Part shown: piece by piece, positions 1 through 13,300 of the stretch
How the letters are laid out: the number at the start of each line of letters is the position of its first letter
How positions within the stretch are numbered: the stretch's first letter is position 1
Assembly: GCA_037951165.1 (NCBI GenBank)
Contig: JBBDHG010000008.1
Span: 11,193,501-11,257,500, forward strand
DNA length: 64,000 nt
Reading direction: 5' to 3'
Source of the DNA: Lophius americanus
Taxonomy: Eukaryota > Chordata > Actinopteri > Lophiiformes > Lophiidae
Notes under the pieces: generated by a model
Seen by the model: only the letters and a program-made list of their open reading frames with translations
What the model was told of the DNA's origin: nothing
The model's database searches: none
Translations under genes and position numbers: made by a program

Positions 1-1116
1 CCAAAGTTAAATATTTCAGCCTTTTTTTTTTTTAATGTTGATTATTACGTCTTACAGTTTGGAAAATACAAAATTCAGTATCCCGAAAAATGACAATGTT
101 GTGAAAGAGTTCCAATATTGTAGAATCCAGGTGTCACACTCTAATCGGCTAATTAACTCAAAACACCGGCAAAGGTTTCTGGAGCCTTTAAATTATCTCT
201 CAGTCTGGTTCAGTAGGCTTCACAATCATGAGGAAGACTGCTGACTTGACAGTTGTGCAAAATACAGTCATTGACATCCTCAACAAGGAGGGTAAGCATC
301 AAAAGGTCATCGCTAAAGAAGCTGGATGTTCAGAGAGTGCTGTCCAAGCATATTCATAGAAAGTTGAGTGGAAGGAAAAAGTGTGGTAGGAAAAAGTTCA
401 CACGCAACAGGGATACCTGCAGCCTTGAGAGGATTGTCAAGATAAGGCCATACCAAAATTTGGGGGAGCTTTGGGGAAATTTTAGAGAACTTCATGCTTC
501 CTTCTGCTTACAAGCTTTATGGAGATGCTGATTTTCATTTTCCAGCAGGACTTGGCACCTGCCCACACTGCCAAAAGTACCAATACCTGGTTTGATGACC
601 ATGGGATTACTGTGCTTGATTACCCAGCAAACTCGACTGACATGAACCCCATAGAACATCTATGGGGTAATGTCAAGAGGAAGAGACACGTGACCCAACA
701 ATGCAGACAAGCTAAAGGCCATTATCGAAGCAACCTGGGTTTAGATAACACCTCAGCAGTGCCACAGGCTGATTGACTCCATGCCACGCTGCATTGATGC
801 AGTAATTCATACATAACGAGCCTAAACCAAGTACTGAGTGCAAATACAAGAACATACGTTTCAGAAATCTGACATTTTTGTATTAAAAATCATTTTTTTA
901 CTGGTCTTATGTAATACCCTAATATCTGAGATATGACTGAGAATTTTCGTGAGCTGTAAGCCATAATCAATATTAAATCAAGATTAAAACAAATAAAGGC
1001 CTAAATATTTGACTTTGTGTGTAATAAACCCACATATATATGAGATTCACTTTTTAAATTGAATTACTGAAACAAATGAACTTTTCCACGATATGCTAAT
1101 TTGAGATCCACCTGTA
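1..1116 (+). mobile_element. Decayed Tc1-like DNA transposon (right part, left end off window)
   Basis: A broken transposase reads on the plus strand from an ATG near 228 (MRKTADLTVVQ...), with a helix-turn-helix-like stretch (IAKEAGCSESAVQ) at about 308-346. After several frameshifts and stops the catalytic part reappears at 519-700, with QQDLAPAHTAKS and DMNPIEHLWGNVK, the motifs around the second D and the last acidic residue of Tc1 DDE transposases. Roughly the middle third of the usual 340 aa protein is missing. The right terminal repeat is recognisable at about 1046-1116 and ends in CCTGTA; the matching left terminus would lie before base 1. The element sits downstream of SRP72 exon 10, so probably in an SRP72 intron, in antisense orientation. 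It cannot encode a working transposase. Confidence 0.88.
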
Positions 1117-1438
1117 GAGCAAAAACTTGGTCCACAATAAAATAAAGTACAGCAATAAATGATAGATGTTCTTCTATCGACCAGACGAATATTGTCACAT
1201 TAAAAAGCTTTAAATAGCGTTCCCTTTTCAGTCAATAACAACTAAATTAAGTAGAATCATGATGAACAAACAAAGCTTGAGAAGAGGGCAAAGAAATCTA
1301 GATCCATACTAATAAGACTTCATGAGAGTTAAAATTTCTTTAGTGTATTAGAGTATTATAATTTGGATATTGGACCTCAACCGAAAGGAATAAAAATAAG
1401 TTTGATTGTAGTGTTTTGACTAGCAGTGTGTTGGTTAC

Positions 1439-4400
1439 CTGCAGCAACTCTATGGCCTTGCCATGCTGCTTTTCTCGGCACAGCTGAGCAACCTGGATGA
1501 GGACCGGCCGAGGATGACCCGGATTCTGAGACTGAAGACTGGAGGACAGCTTCCTGCACTGGTCAGCCTTTTTATGGCAAACAGTAATGCAAAGAAAAGA
1601 ATCAGCACTGATTCCTGTATCCTCTTGATATGAATCATATCATTGGGCTACAGTTATACCTGGTTAGTGTACATGGCCAGTAGGGCTTTGTTGAGGTCGA
1701 TGGCCTGCAACTGCTTTTTCGCCAGCTTGTATTCCACACCTTCAGCGTTTGTTAGTTTCACCTTTTTCTTTGAGTCAAACACATTTTGGTCCTACAAGGG
1801 ACAGAGATTCAATGCAAACATTTGGTTGGATATTGGCTTCCAGGTTTTACAGATGAAAGTAGATTTACTAAAGGATTTGCTGTGTGTCGTCTGGTGTCAT
1901 ATTCTGAGGATCAGAATGAAGAATTTAACATGGTGTGGCTGTCATACTCACCTTGTTTATTGTAATGATATTGTTTGCAGTCACAGCGAGCAGCCCCACG
2001 TCCGATGGCCTGCAATTAAGAGCATACTACCATTAACATCTGCTACTCCAATATTTTTTTTGTTAAACCAAACCACTGAATTACAGCTTTGCTCTATTTC
2101 TTCACAATTTTTGTGAGGGAACTCAATGTGATGAACTTTGCACTCACTTGAGTTTGATGACCTGGTTGTAGAGCTGCAGAGCCTCATCCGAGCGACCTTG
2201 TAATTGCATGACGTACGCCATTTGAGAATGGATGACCGCCAGCTCTGACTCAATGTCCTCCTCAGTCACATCCTGAACCATTCATTTCATAAAATTATAG
2301 ATTAATTAATCTGATTGTTCAGGGACAGTAAGAGCAATTTCAAAATTCTAATAATTTAGATTTCTCATGCTCTCATTATCTCAATCTTGCATGATTATTA
2401 AAATAAAGAAAAAGTCTATCAAAAAGATCTATGAAGCATCTTCTGTTGTTAATTTGATATTTAATGACAATCAAATGTTTTGGAAAGACAAAGCAACACT
2501 CACTGAATCATCTGCCAACGAGCCTCTGCAAAGCTCTGTCAAAGATAATAAGGAGTTAATGCCATGAAGTTAAGATGTATGTTCAAAACAGTTCTGCAAG
2601 GATCCTGATGAGAGTTCGTAAACACGAACACATCACCTCCGTTCTTCATTGGCTTCCCATCTCCACCAGGATTGACTATAAGATCTCTCTCCTCACTCAC
2701 CAGTGCATCCTTGGCAACGCACCCCCCTACCTGAAAGAACTACTCACCCCACTGACCTCAACATGATCCCTCCGTTCTACCCACCCAAACCGCCTCCTCC
2801 TTCCCCGGACTAAGCTCAGCACCATGGGTGATCAGGCCTTTGGTTCTGCTGCCCCTCGTCTGTGGAATGCCCTCCCTGACCATCTGAGGGCTCCACAGAC
2901 GATTGGCACATTTAAAAAAGAACTAAAAACTTTCCTTTTTATCAGAACCTATAACTTTTAATTAACATTGCTGCTTTTTGGTCATGTTTTCATATAGTTA
3001 TTTATTTTTTATTGATGCTTTTATCTGCTTTTACCTTGTAGCATTTTGAAATTTGATCCAAATGTAAATTTCATTATAAATTAAATGTATTACTATAATT
3101 ATTATTATTAAAAGAATATTAATAAAGGAGTTATACAGCAATTTGAGGACATAACAGAGCAGTACCAACCTTCTGCTTGTCGTAGTTTATTAAGAGCCTC
3201 TGTAAGCCGTCCTTGACCAATCAGAGTGCAGGAAAAGTTGTAACACAGCTCATATGTAGACTCTGGAAGACCTAGATCTTCCTGCAGAGGAAAATATAGA
3301 AAATATATGAATTAATACATATAAATAAATACAGTGTAATTCAACCAAGACACAGTCAACTCTGACATAACAGGACGAAAATCTATACAAACATAGTGCA
3401 TTGAACGTCCTGCTGTTAACAGACGAGCACTGCCTAGTCTGTCTTTTTAATGCGGCAGGGATAATATGAATGCGGGTTTTGTGCCATCCTCTAAACCTAA
3501 ATCCAATGAGGGGCTGCAGAGACAAACGAAGGTCACTTTCACACCGGAGTTGTTTGGTCTTCTTCAAACGAACCGTGGTTCGTTACCTCGGATAGTCCGG
3601 TAATTATATACCCATGTCTATTTTTCATACGATGCATTTTCACAGGATAAGTAAAGTCTGTATTTCACTTGACATAATTGACATTATCCCCAGGGATATA
3701 TGAGCTCAAGGCTCTGAATAACACCCGGTGCTGCATTCAAGTCAACCTTCAGCGCCCGGAGGTGCTTCTGGGACAGGCATGGGGATTTGGCACCCACTGG
3801 AACCCTTAAGCCCAAAAGCGCAACATGAGACTGGCCTTTCCCTCAGATTGGACGTGAACCCCGAGTACCCAGCTCTCCAGTGTCTCCCTTACCTGCCTCT
3901 GCTATGGACGCAGATCCCTTGATATACACTCAAGTCGTGTGTTGATGAACGCAGCGAGCTGCGATAATTGCAGGACACACTGATAATTAACATTTCTCCA
4001 ACACCAGTTCAAAACAGTATTTCCTTATATCATCCACAGATGCCATAGTTCCATCAGGTAAGCGGCAGAGAGAGCAGCAGAGGAAACAATAAATATTAAT
4101 TCCACTCCAAAATCACTGGGATGCCAATTCGGACGGGACTAAAATGATCTGTGTATGTTTAAATATGGTAAGCAATTTGCGGAGGAAGTTTTACTTGACA
4201 AAATACAGGCATGGCGCATTCGCACTGTATTAATATCACCATCGTCTTCTGTAATTACTACAAATTACCACATTCTCCAGGAAATAATAGTCCCGTTCTT
4301 AAGAGGACAAATTTCAGTTCCCTGTTCTTTCCAATAGATGTGATTTACTACTGTTACAGACGAGCAGCCGCTACGACTGTGTGACATTTCTCACATGGTT

Positions 4401-7400
4401 TGTTCTTTTGACAAAGTTCAGTATGAAAGTGCAACAAAAGAAAGTGCGACAATGTTGCAATTTCACCCCCTAAACGAACTGAGTTCCCCGGATTATCAGA
4501 TGTGAAAACGACCTACACTCTTCAGAAGTCTGTGTAGTAGTGACATGTCCAGCTTTGCCTCTAGTTTTCTCTATAAGCGTTGTTCATAATGTCCATTAAG
4601 CCAAACATTTCACCAAAACAACAAATAAGCTTTTGCCTAACATAGTAATAAAAACAAAACTATTTTCCTATTGTTTCTGCCTATATTATATGTGACCCAA
4701 AACACAAATGTAACACATAGTGGCCCAATTTTGGTGTTCTATATAACTGTAGACGTATTTATGTCATCAATTGAAATTTTACTTTAATTACAATCTTATA
4801 CATTTTATGACTGATTAATTTTTTGGTGTAAACCAGCGAAGGTATCAAGATTAAACAGACTACTCAAAAAATAAGACTTTATTCCTTGATGGTACATTCT
4901 AATTGCTAATATAGTGGTCAAAAGCACGTAAACAACAGAGTGCGTGCAGTAAGAACTATGGCTAGTGAGAACAATAACGCTCATCAAAGAAAAAAGTTTT
5001 GAACGTATGCAGTGGCCTAAAAAAGAGCAAACACGTTAATTTTTGGAAAAGATATGCTTACCAATGGAGCATTTTCCCACTGACTCATAGAAGCCACCAC
5101 AGCAGCTAAGTTAGTCTTCCTCTCCTCTTCGTATTCATCCTGCGAGTTCCTGATCAGATCAGTGTAGACGGACTTGCAATCATTGTAGCGCTCCAGTCTG
5201 TACAACTAGACCATGAAGAAACCATTCAGTTAAATAAATGTCAAACTAAACAGGACGAGAGAAGACAAATACAGGAAAAAACAAAAAATAATAGGTAGAC
5301 AATATCTGAAAGTAGTTATGATTTAGTATCGCATCACTTACTGACAATTATCTGGTTTCCCGGGAGACTCCCTATAGTTCATTTAATATTAACACCAAAC
5401 TAAATTTGATGATAAATTATCTTTGATTGCAGTAATAATGTCAGGTTTAGAGGGAGGGTTTCAGTGTCCCATAATTTTAAAAGTTTGTCAAAATTGTTGA
5501 TTAAATAGTATGTTTTTCACACAATGAGATTCTATAGATTATTATTATCAATATTCAGCAGGTTTTGGGTGAAAATAAAGTCTTACCACTTGACCATAGA
5601 GCTCCTTCAGCTTATCTGTTTGTTCAGAAGCACTTTCAATGGTCTTGAGTGCGCTTTCCACCCTGTTCAGGCGGTACTCGCAGTAAGCCTTCTCAAACAC
5701 AACGTCACTGAGAAAGACAAAAGAAAAATGAATGTTATTTCAATAAGCATTGCTTTTAGTGATTATAAACCGTTATTACTACATTGGATGAATGACATGG
5801 GACTATTTACAATTGGGTTGCAAACCGGCAACTAGTGTTCACACAAGAAATATTTTTGAGAGTTGTCTTGAATATGAAAACATGCTTTTAAAAGCAATAA
5901 CCACAATACTTTATCCTAAGATTTGGGAGAAAAAAAAAAAAAACAACTATAAAAATGTCATTCCTGTGGTACAATGTGAGTGAGGCTATCCACCAGCCAG
6001 GCGAATGGTCACTCTTATATAATATTGCGCATACACCAGTATTATGTAGCCAGAGGTTCAAAAACAGACTGCCCACATCCTAGGAAACTATGTGTAAGGA
6101 ACCAGCCTGAAGCTTGTGCTGTGTTGATGGTTTGACATCACCATGTTTATGTGTACTCAGTTTTTGAATCAAAATCATGTCAAAGTCAGAGAATAGCAAG
6201 CAATGCGCAATGACCTAAACCCCATTGAAAACATATAAGGTAAGTTAAATAAGGGATTGCAACAGTTATTGGCCATCATCCCACAGAATGACATCTGGTG
6301 GTTGTGCCAGTCTATGAGGAAGTGGATTACTATTGTAATCAATGCTTAAAGGGGACATACAGTATAATAACAGTGTAGAGAATGCATAATCAATAGGGAT
6401 ATGCCATTTTTTCAAAAATATTCAAAAAGTTACAAAATGATTTTAAAATAGTCTCATATGAACAACTATTGATTTATCGTCATAAAAATACTTATCCACT
6501 TCATTCTCTGAGAAACTGGTAGTGTGTGACACCATCACCAGAAGGTGGCAGTACTATTCCTACACGTTGTTTGCAACCACTATAAATGAGAGCAAATCAC
6601 TGCAACCAACACCAGGTACTGGCAAAACAGCTATAGCACTGTAACACTAGACACAACATTCTACAGCCCTCAAAGAGTATAGGGTTCAACTCTTCTACAA
6701 AATAAAGGAAGAAGAAGTGCACACCTCATCAAAGTTTGATTTTACATAAGCAGAGTAAAAAATGTGATTATCTCATCTCAAAGATGATAGCTGAAGACAT
6801 CCTTTCTTAGCTTAAATTGATTCATTATGTTCCCATTAGCTTAATTAATTAGCTTTGATTAATGAATTAGCAAAAATTTATGGAGTGTTGAATCTGAGTT
6901 TACAGTGCCGAATTTAAAAGCTATTACCATAAGACTGGTGATACTTTATGATGATAATGCATGTAACCTGGTAATTCATTAAGTGGGTGATGTATAATTG
7001 GCTCTGATCACAGACTCTTGGGCACACTTATAACTGATTGGCGTATCTGGTCTCTTAGGTATCAAGAACACTGCCTGTTCTATTTTGCAGTGAAATTTGG
7101 AGGTTAGTGAGCTACGTTTGACGGTATAGAGCATTAACTTGATAGCATGCACCACTCAGACAGCTTTGAACCTTTCTTATTTGTCCTTACTGTTCAGTTG
7201 CTACCAGCCACAATGTGCATTTTCTACTTTATAACTACTTATTATCAAAACAACGCGTTGTGTCGCCATTGTCTGGGAGCTGTTATTCGCCCCTCTGACA
7301 CTGTCACACGCCCCGTCAGTCCCGAGGCTCAGATGCAAGTGTGAATTGGGCTCAAATCGTACAATGTATACCCAGCTTTAATAATAATAATAATAATAAT

Positions 7401-8593
7401 AATACATTTAATTTATAATGCACTTTACATTTGGATCAAATCTCAAAGTGCTACAAAGTTTAAGGTGTTGCCACAGAGGTTCATCTGTTTCTATCTTCTC
7501 CTGCCCTCTCAACATTTCCAGAAACCTCCTCTTCGGTCTTCCCCGTCATGTCCTCCACCTCCAGCATCCTTCTACTAATATACCCACTTTCAGTCATTTG
7601 ATCATGTTCAAAGCATATAAATCTGGCTTATTTTACTTTGTCTCCTAAATGTCTAACCTGGGCTGTCCCTCTGATGTGCTTGTTTCTAATCCTGTCCTGT
7701 CATTTTTGTTACTCCCATCTTAATTACTTCAACTCTTGACATCTCCAACTCTGCCTTCTATCTTTTTGTCTGTGCCGCCGACTCTACACCATATAAAAGA
7801 GCTGGTGTCACTACCTTGTGTCATTTTAAAACCAAATCAAAGTAATTGGTAAGAATGTTTAAAATATGATTTACCTGCCGACCACCTTTGAATGGGTGTT
7901 CATGACATTCAGCGCCTCCTTGAAGCTGCCATTCTGAATAAGGCAAACGATTTTACAGTGAAGGGCCGTCGAATCATCCCTGTTTTCATGTAAAACTGTG
8001 ACAGACAACAAACAAATGACAAATATTTAATGGGTTGTGCAGACTCAAGAAAAACATCATAATGAGTGAAAAAAGGATTGTCAATAGAGTAGAGAGTTAG
8101 GTAGAGTAAACTAATCATTTCTAACGGTTTGATGACAGCCGACTGACTCTCTGCCCACCATGACGCTTTAGCTGTAAGGCTAAAGAGACACGTCACTGAT
8201 AAGGATAACACACACAAAATGTAAGCTTATACCTTTACAGTAACGATAACAAAGAATCAAGCTACATCATGTATACATATGGCAATAAGCAAGTATTTAA
8301 TATAAAGACAACTCAGTAACTGTGTGCCCTGGCAAGAATTTAACTTAGCCACATGCTAACAGCTGGTGCAGCTGGCCATAGCTTAGCCTAGCTGACTTCG
8401 CTAACTAGAGCTAGAATACTATGCTGTAAGTCAGCTCTCTGAGAGGAGCTTCGATTCTGTTTGAGAGTGATGAAGACAGACATTGATTCCTACTTTTAGT
8501 CAGAGCTTTCAGGGCTCTTGTATAGTCGCCATTCTGTCCGCATCGGTTAACTTCAGTCCACAGAGAGGACACCGAAACCCCTCCGCTCGCCAT
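1439..8593 (-). CDS. SRP72: SRP72, signal recognition particle 72 kDa subunit (5' ten exons; 3' part off window)
   Basis: SRP72 pairs with SRP68 on the 7SL RNA of the signal recognition particle, which targets nascent secretory proteins to the ER. Ten coding exons on the minus strand join in frame with GT-AG borders: 8593-8494, 7995-7875, 5707-5587, 5205-5062, 3281-3170, 2535-2504, 2272-2148, 2009-1952, 1791-1660 and 1567-1439. Together they give 1074 nt or 358 codons, about half of the usual ~670 aa. The start is MASGGVSVSSLWTEVNRCGQ. Hallmarks of the family in order are CLIQNGSFKEALNVMNTH, FEKAYCEYRLNRVESALK, YRLERYNDC, RNSQDEYEEERKTNLAAVVA, YELCYN, DVGLLAV-ANNIITINK and LCREKQHGKAIELLQ. 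This part is the TPR region; the C-terminal RNA-binding domain must lie beyond base 1. Exon 6 is only 32 nt. The exon 5 donor (GTTGGT) is weak; GTAC four bases further is an alternative that would break the frame. Introns hold LINE and DNA-transposon remnants. Confidence 0.96.
2575..3112 (+). mobile_element. L2/CR1-like LINE 3' end fragment
   Basis: The plus strand encodes the C-terminal tail typical of fish L2-type reverse transcriptase ORFs: ITSVLHWLPISTRIDYKISL, then NAPPYLKELLTP, a frame break near 2766, and GSAAPRLWNALPDHLRA up to about 2900. It is followed by an A/T-rich 3'UTR ending in an ATT-type short tandem tail at about 3095-3112, as expected for L2-like elements. It lies in the SRP72 intron between exons 5 and 6, antisense to the gene. 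It is 5' truncated and dead. Confidence 0.85.
3531..4512. mobile_element. Possible non-autonomous hAT-like DNA element
   Basis: The left edge (GGTCACTTTCACACC at 3531) and the right edge (AGATGTGAAAACGACC ending at 4512) read as imperfect inverted repeats. Similar GGTC...TTTCACA ends occur on teleost hAT-like MITEs. No transposase is visible inside. It lies in the SRP72 intron between exons 4 and 5. The pairing is short, so the limits are tentative. Confidence 0.4.
6150..6345 (+). mobile_element. Possible Tc1-like transposase fragment
   Basis: The stretch near 6208-6235 reads NDLNPIENI followed by a stop, resembling the DLNPIEHLW motif of Tc1-like transposases. The following bases can be read as a poor match to the transposase C-terminus. 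It sits in SRP72 intron 2. The evidence is one short motif, so it could be chance. Confidence 0.35.
7379..7835 (-). mobile_element. LINE 3' fragments in SRP72 intron 2
   Basis: Bases about 7379-7460 on the minus strand repeat the L2-like 3' tail seen at 3046-3112 (GATTTGATCCAAATGTAAA, then ATTATAAATTAAATGTATTA and an ATT-type tail). Upstream of it on the same strand (about 7466-7835) a second, degenerate coding remnant reads IRGTAQVRHLGDKV and ESGYISRRMLEVE. This resembles the C-terminal region of another fish LINE (FGHVQRRDSGYIGRRML type). Either one LINE carries both parts or two fragments abut. Confidence 0.65.
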
Positions 8594-10338
8594 CTTTGCT
8601 GAATGTGCGTAAAGACCGCCGGATGCACATGGTACGTACTTCCGAGCTATCTAATAAAGTTATTATTTTTATATAATTTATATTGTAAATTTTAGGGATG
8701 ACTTGCATGCAGACTTTAAAATACAGTAAACATGATAATTATAATGGAAAAATATCATATTCACGCATGCAAAAGCAATGGAAGCAATCATTACTTCACC
8801 AGTTTACTTTAAGTCCCTCAAAAAGATGTTGAAAATGAAAAAAAAGTTTAGCAAAATATATGGCCATATCTCAAGTTCCTTGATATTTGAATGTATTTTC
8901 CTTTATTGTTTTGTGTTTCTTATTCAGTTTAATTGATTACTTCTAAACTGAATAAAAAAGTATTTGTGTTACTTGATTTTTTGGGTGAAAATATATATAT
9001 ATATAAAAAAGGTGGCTCTAATCCTCCTTCAGTTTATGATCAATTTCAAAATAGAGAAAAAAAGGCTTTCTCAAATAGTAATGCTTTTTTTTTAAAGTTT
9101 TTTTTTATAAATTAAGTGTAGTGTTAAATATATAATATATAATAGCGTATAAATTGATGTAACTTTATTTGATCCAAAAACAATACAAAATACAATGAAA
9201 TAATCGTAAACTAAGGAACAAAACAAGCACATACTTTGCTGGTGCAAAGTTCCACAAAAACAAATATAAACTGTAAACGGTGCACTAAAAGATAAAGATA
9301 AAAGTAATTCAAAGTATAACATCATATAAAATGTGGAGCACAAATTGAAGGTTCTCACAGCCACAACATTATATACTTCCTGGACCCAAACGTTCAAGAA
9401 GTATATAATGTTTGGTTTAAAACTTCCCCTTTAAAGGACCAAATTGAGGGTTCGATTTTTAACACCTTAAATTTTATGAATGTAAAATTTGACCAGAAAT
9501 ATGACGAGATTGCATCCATGGAATTAATTATCCAGTTCCTTTTGTGTAATTTCTGAAACCAAGCAATATATCCTTCATACAAAGTGAAAAAGAATAGTGA
9601 ACGAAATTACGAGAGATGCCTTTCCAAAGCTTCTGAGTGTGTTCACAAGTCTAAAACAGATAGAAAACATTCAGTTGTTGAATCTACAAATAGTACAGTT
9701 TATATATAGTCTTGTTTATATATATAAAAAAGAAAAGACTTGGAAGGATAACAGCGATGAATGAGCTATTCAAAAGAATTATTCTTAACATTACTAACCA
9801 ATAAATATCTACTAGGAAGATACCTTATTTTTTTAAAACATAAGTTCTGAACAAACTTGTTCCAAATTGCCATTAAAAATGCGACAGGGACTTAATCAGC
9901 CTGGGATAAGGTACGGATCTTTTTGTTATCCTTACAGGAAATTGGTGGACACCTAATTTCTCTATACGTGTCTCAACTGGATCGAACGAAGTTGTCACAA
10001 CAGGTGGAAATACATAACCCTTAATATAGTTGAAATCTTATTTTTATTGTATTGTAGTTGGAATCTACTCAGTTAATCTATATTATTTTGTTGCTAAAAT
10101 ACGTCACATATGATCATTCCTGAACTAAAAAAATTCTGATGATATCTGATCATTTTATTTAAAACATTTTCTGTCTTAGCTGAATATGGCTTTAGAAATG
10201 ACGTGTGTGTGATGAAGGGTAATTCTCCCCATAGCACGCGAATGCATGTTTCAAGGCTCAGTCGGATCGGAACGGCAGACAAGGGGGGGCACTGTTATCA
10301 ACCGTCAGCGCTGTGTGTCGAGCTTTTGTCCAGGAAAG
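8594..10338. other. Intergenic region between divergent SRP72 and LEPROTL1 starts
   Basis: The two start codons point away from each other across about 1.7 kb. The two proximal ends are the only places with modest CpG content (about 8540-8650 and 10210-10340), so each gene probably has its own promoter rather than a short shared one. No TATA box is convincing at either. The middle is AT-rich, with a short TA run near 8991-9006 and a TTTATTTGATCC-type repeat near 9165. I see no coding exon here. Confidence 0.6.
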
Positions 10339-13300
10339 ATGGCTGGGATTAAAGGTAAGATATTTTCAAGTGATGTTTTTCTTTTAAAGCCCCCGAAACA
10401 CGGCTCATTTAATATTGTGGTGTCAAAATATATCGAAGGCAGAGATCCCGCAGCAGCTAGCCAACGGGATGGGGAATAAGTAGTTAGGGCCAGCGTGTCG
10501 TTAGCATTAGCTGCAGAGCGGAGAATGGAGGGACTCCCAACAGCCAACACAATTAAATTATTATCATCCTCAGGAAATTGATACACTTAAACCATATGGC
10601 GTTGCATTAAGCACTATATTGAATGTCAGTCCCATCAGCTTCATATAAACGTATTTAGTAACGGTTATAATGCGAACGCTAGCTGCCCCTGACTTCAGCA
10701 ATAACTCAAACGCTGCTTGTTAGTAAAATGCCAGGGTCACTAAGTGTTCTCTAGCGTCCACATTGAATGCATCTCCATCACAGTTTAATATAACCTCCTA
10801 ATGGCGTGGATTAGATTGATAATGAGGCTGTTACACGTGAAATCATCTGATTTATCACATGATGGGTTCAGCAGCATGGGGCCCCTGCAGCCAAGATGTG
10901 ATTGTTGTTGAAGATACACACTGATTCAGAGAGAAGTGGCATGCTTAAATCTTTCTCCTCTGTTTCCGTTTTAGCTCTCATCAGCCTGTCGTTTGGAGGG
11001 GCCATTGGCCTCATGTTCCTCATGCTAGGATGTGCCCTTCCTGTGTATGAGTAAGTATCACATAACATGTGAGCATGTAAATGTGTGTGTAGGGTGGACA
11101 CTGTTATCACTTTTTCAGAAGGACCTAGACTGATCCAATCACAGCGTCATGAAAAGGTTCAAATGCACTTCTGGCTTAACTTTTTTGTTGATTCTGTGTC
11201 ATAAATGAGCTATGTCAGAAACAAATTACCAAACAGGAAAAAGGAAGTATAAAGGAACGTGTATAAAAGTCACCTCCAACAAGCCCAATAGTTCACATAT
11301 TGTAGATTGTATTTCATTCATTTATTGGAAAGAAATCAAATTATGACATCCTGATCATTAAACAGATTTCATTGAACAGATTTTCAGATTCATTGGCACA
11401 TTTCCAATGAGAAAATTACATGCGATACATGCCAAAAAGCACCACATCTTACAATGTTAACGTGAAAACACATATAATGGATCCCACTATCTTCAGGATC
11501 TTATTCAAAGTTCAATCACCTCTTCCTCTTCCCATGTTCCACCTTTCCAACAAATTGCATTGGAAGTTAGGTCAAAGTGTTTTTAGATATCCTGCTTACA
11601 AACTCGGCAACACAATGGCATATTTGTTAGAATTGGTTCCTGACAGCCCTTAGGTTCTGATTTCAAAAACCACCTGAGCTCTCTCTCTATTGATTATCTA
11701 TGTTCTGCATGTGTGTGTGGGTTTGGCTCTCTAACAGTACGAAAACTGTACGAAACACAGTACGAAAACCTGTGATGGGGATGAATTGGTGGCTCTAAAA
11801 GTGTAGAGATGTGCCCGGTAGGCTCATTTCGATATGATTAGTGATCGGCGGAGGAGACTCAATTTGCCCTATTCCATATTAGTTACCTAGTTACAGTTAT
11901 TCGCATCACAGACGCCACCAAGCACGAGCTGCCAGGAATACAAACATCTCACCAGCTTGGAAATCTTTCACCGTGAATGAAGAAAACACAAAGCTTGCTA
12001 TTTGTAACACCAGTAATGCCAAAATAAGAACAAAACAAAATTAATTAAGATACTTCAAAATGAGGAACACACCAAGATTAAAGAAGCTAATATTGGTAAA
12101 GCGGCTAAATCTGGCAATAGCGCAGAGCCAGCTACTAGCCCATTCTATATATGTATGTTGTCAATTATGGTTTTAAAACTTTCAGGGAAAAAAGTCCAAA
12201 AATCTGTATCGGCCGTTGGCCATGTAGACTAAGATCAAATGCCAACGACTCTCTACGTACAAACACTTATTGGAGGTATAAAATCCTTGACTCCCCACCA
12301 GGCAATTAGAACTGAAGAAGCCTTTTGGATGAGAGTTGAAACGTCTTCAAGCCAAAACAGAGGTCCACTTGCTTTGGATTCAACCCACATGGATTAGTAT
12401 GATCTGGACTAATGAGAATCTATAACAGACACTTGTAATAATAAACACATGCATAAAAGCCAAACATTTAAAATGAAGCCAAACACTGCATTTTAAAAAT
12501 AGTGCTGAAGTGTGAGGCAAAGTGGAAAATGGGTGTCAGCTTGTCTCTGGGCAAGCGTAGCTAGTGAGATGCCAATGTGTGGAGATAAGGTTGCAGCTTT
12601 GTTTCGAAAAAGTTTGGTAGCGTGTTTCAGAGCTTATGTTGCAGAACACTTGACCAGAAATATCTAAATTTCGACTTCAAATTCATACAGATTTTCTTTT
12701 GTTTTTTTCTTGAATCTCCAAACTCCAGTAGCAGATGATCACCCTGTTGTTGAAGGCAAATAGTAGCTTGCTCCTAGTATCATTCTGGGTTAGTATTACA
12801 CTGTCAGCTTCATTGTGTGGTTAGTTGCATTATTGTATTTTAAGTGAGGCTGGACTTGTGGTTGTGAAATAAATTAACTCAGCTATATCCTAGATTAATT
12901 TAAGAAATGTGAGAGTCAAGCACTATTGTTCAGTATTGTCTATCTTAAAATAACCCGTACATCTGTGTGAGTCTCATCCATGCTTGCTGCAATTTTTTCT
13001 TCGCTGCATGGATGAATGTAGCTTGGAAGGGAGTTTGGTAGTTCAGAAGATTCTTTATCATGCAAACAAAGCACTGATTGAATGGATGGAACAGTCGCCA
13101 ATGGGCACAACACCAGGACCGTTTTAGTCACTGAAGTAATTCACAGGTCTTAAACCAGCCTACCCTGTCAGCACTAGTAAATTATCACAATGTTAGGTAA
13201 TAAAGCTGGACAGTTATTATTAAGTTACAGTTGATGAAGTTACTATAAAACAGCTGTTGGAAATGTAGGTTTGGAGTTTCAGTTTATGGGCGGAATTCAA

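Noticed and set aside
1643..2116. 157-codon open frame on the plus strand
   Set aside because: It is antisense to SRP72 exons 8 and 9 and their intron; the minus-strand exons explain the sequence.
12312..12345. Hammerhead-ribozyme-like core (CTGAAGA ... GAAAC)
   Set aside because: The core letters fit CUGANGA and GAAA, but I could not form convincing stems I, II and III around them in this copy. The motif is better explained as part of a common fish repeat.
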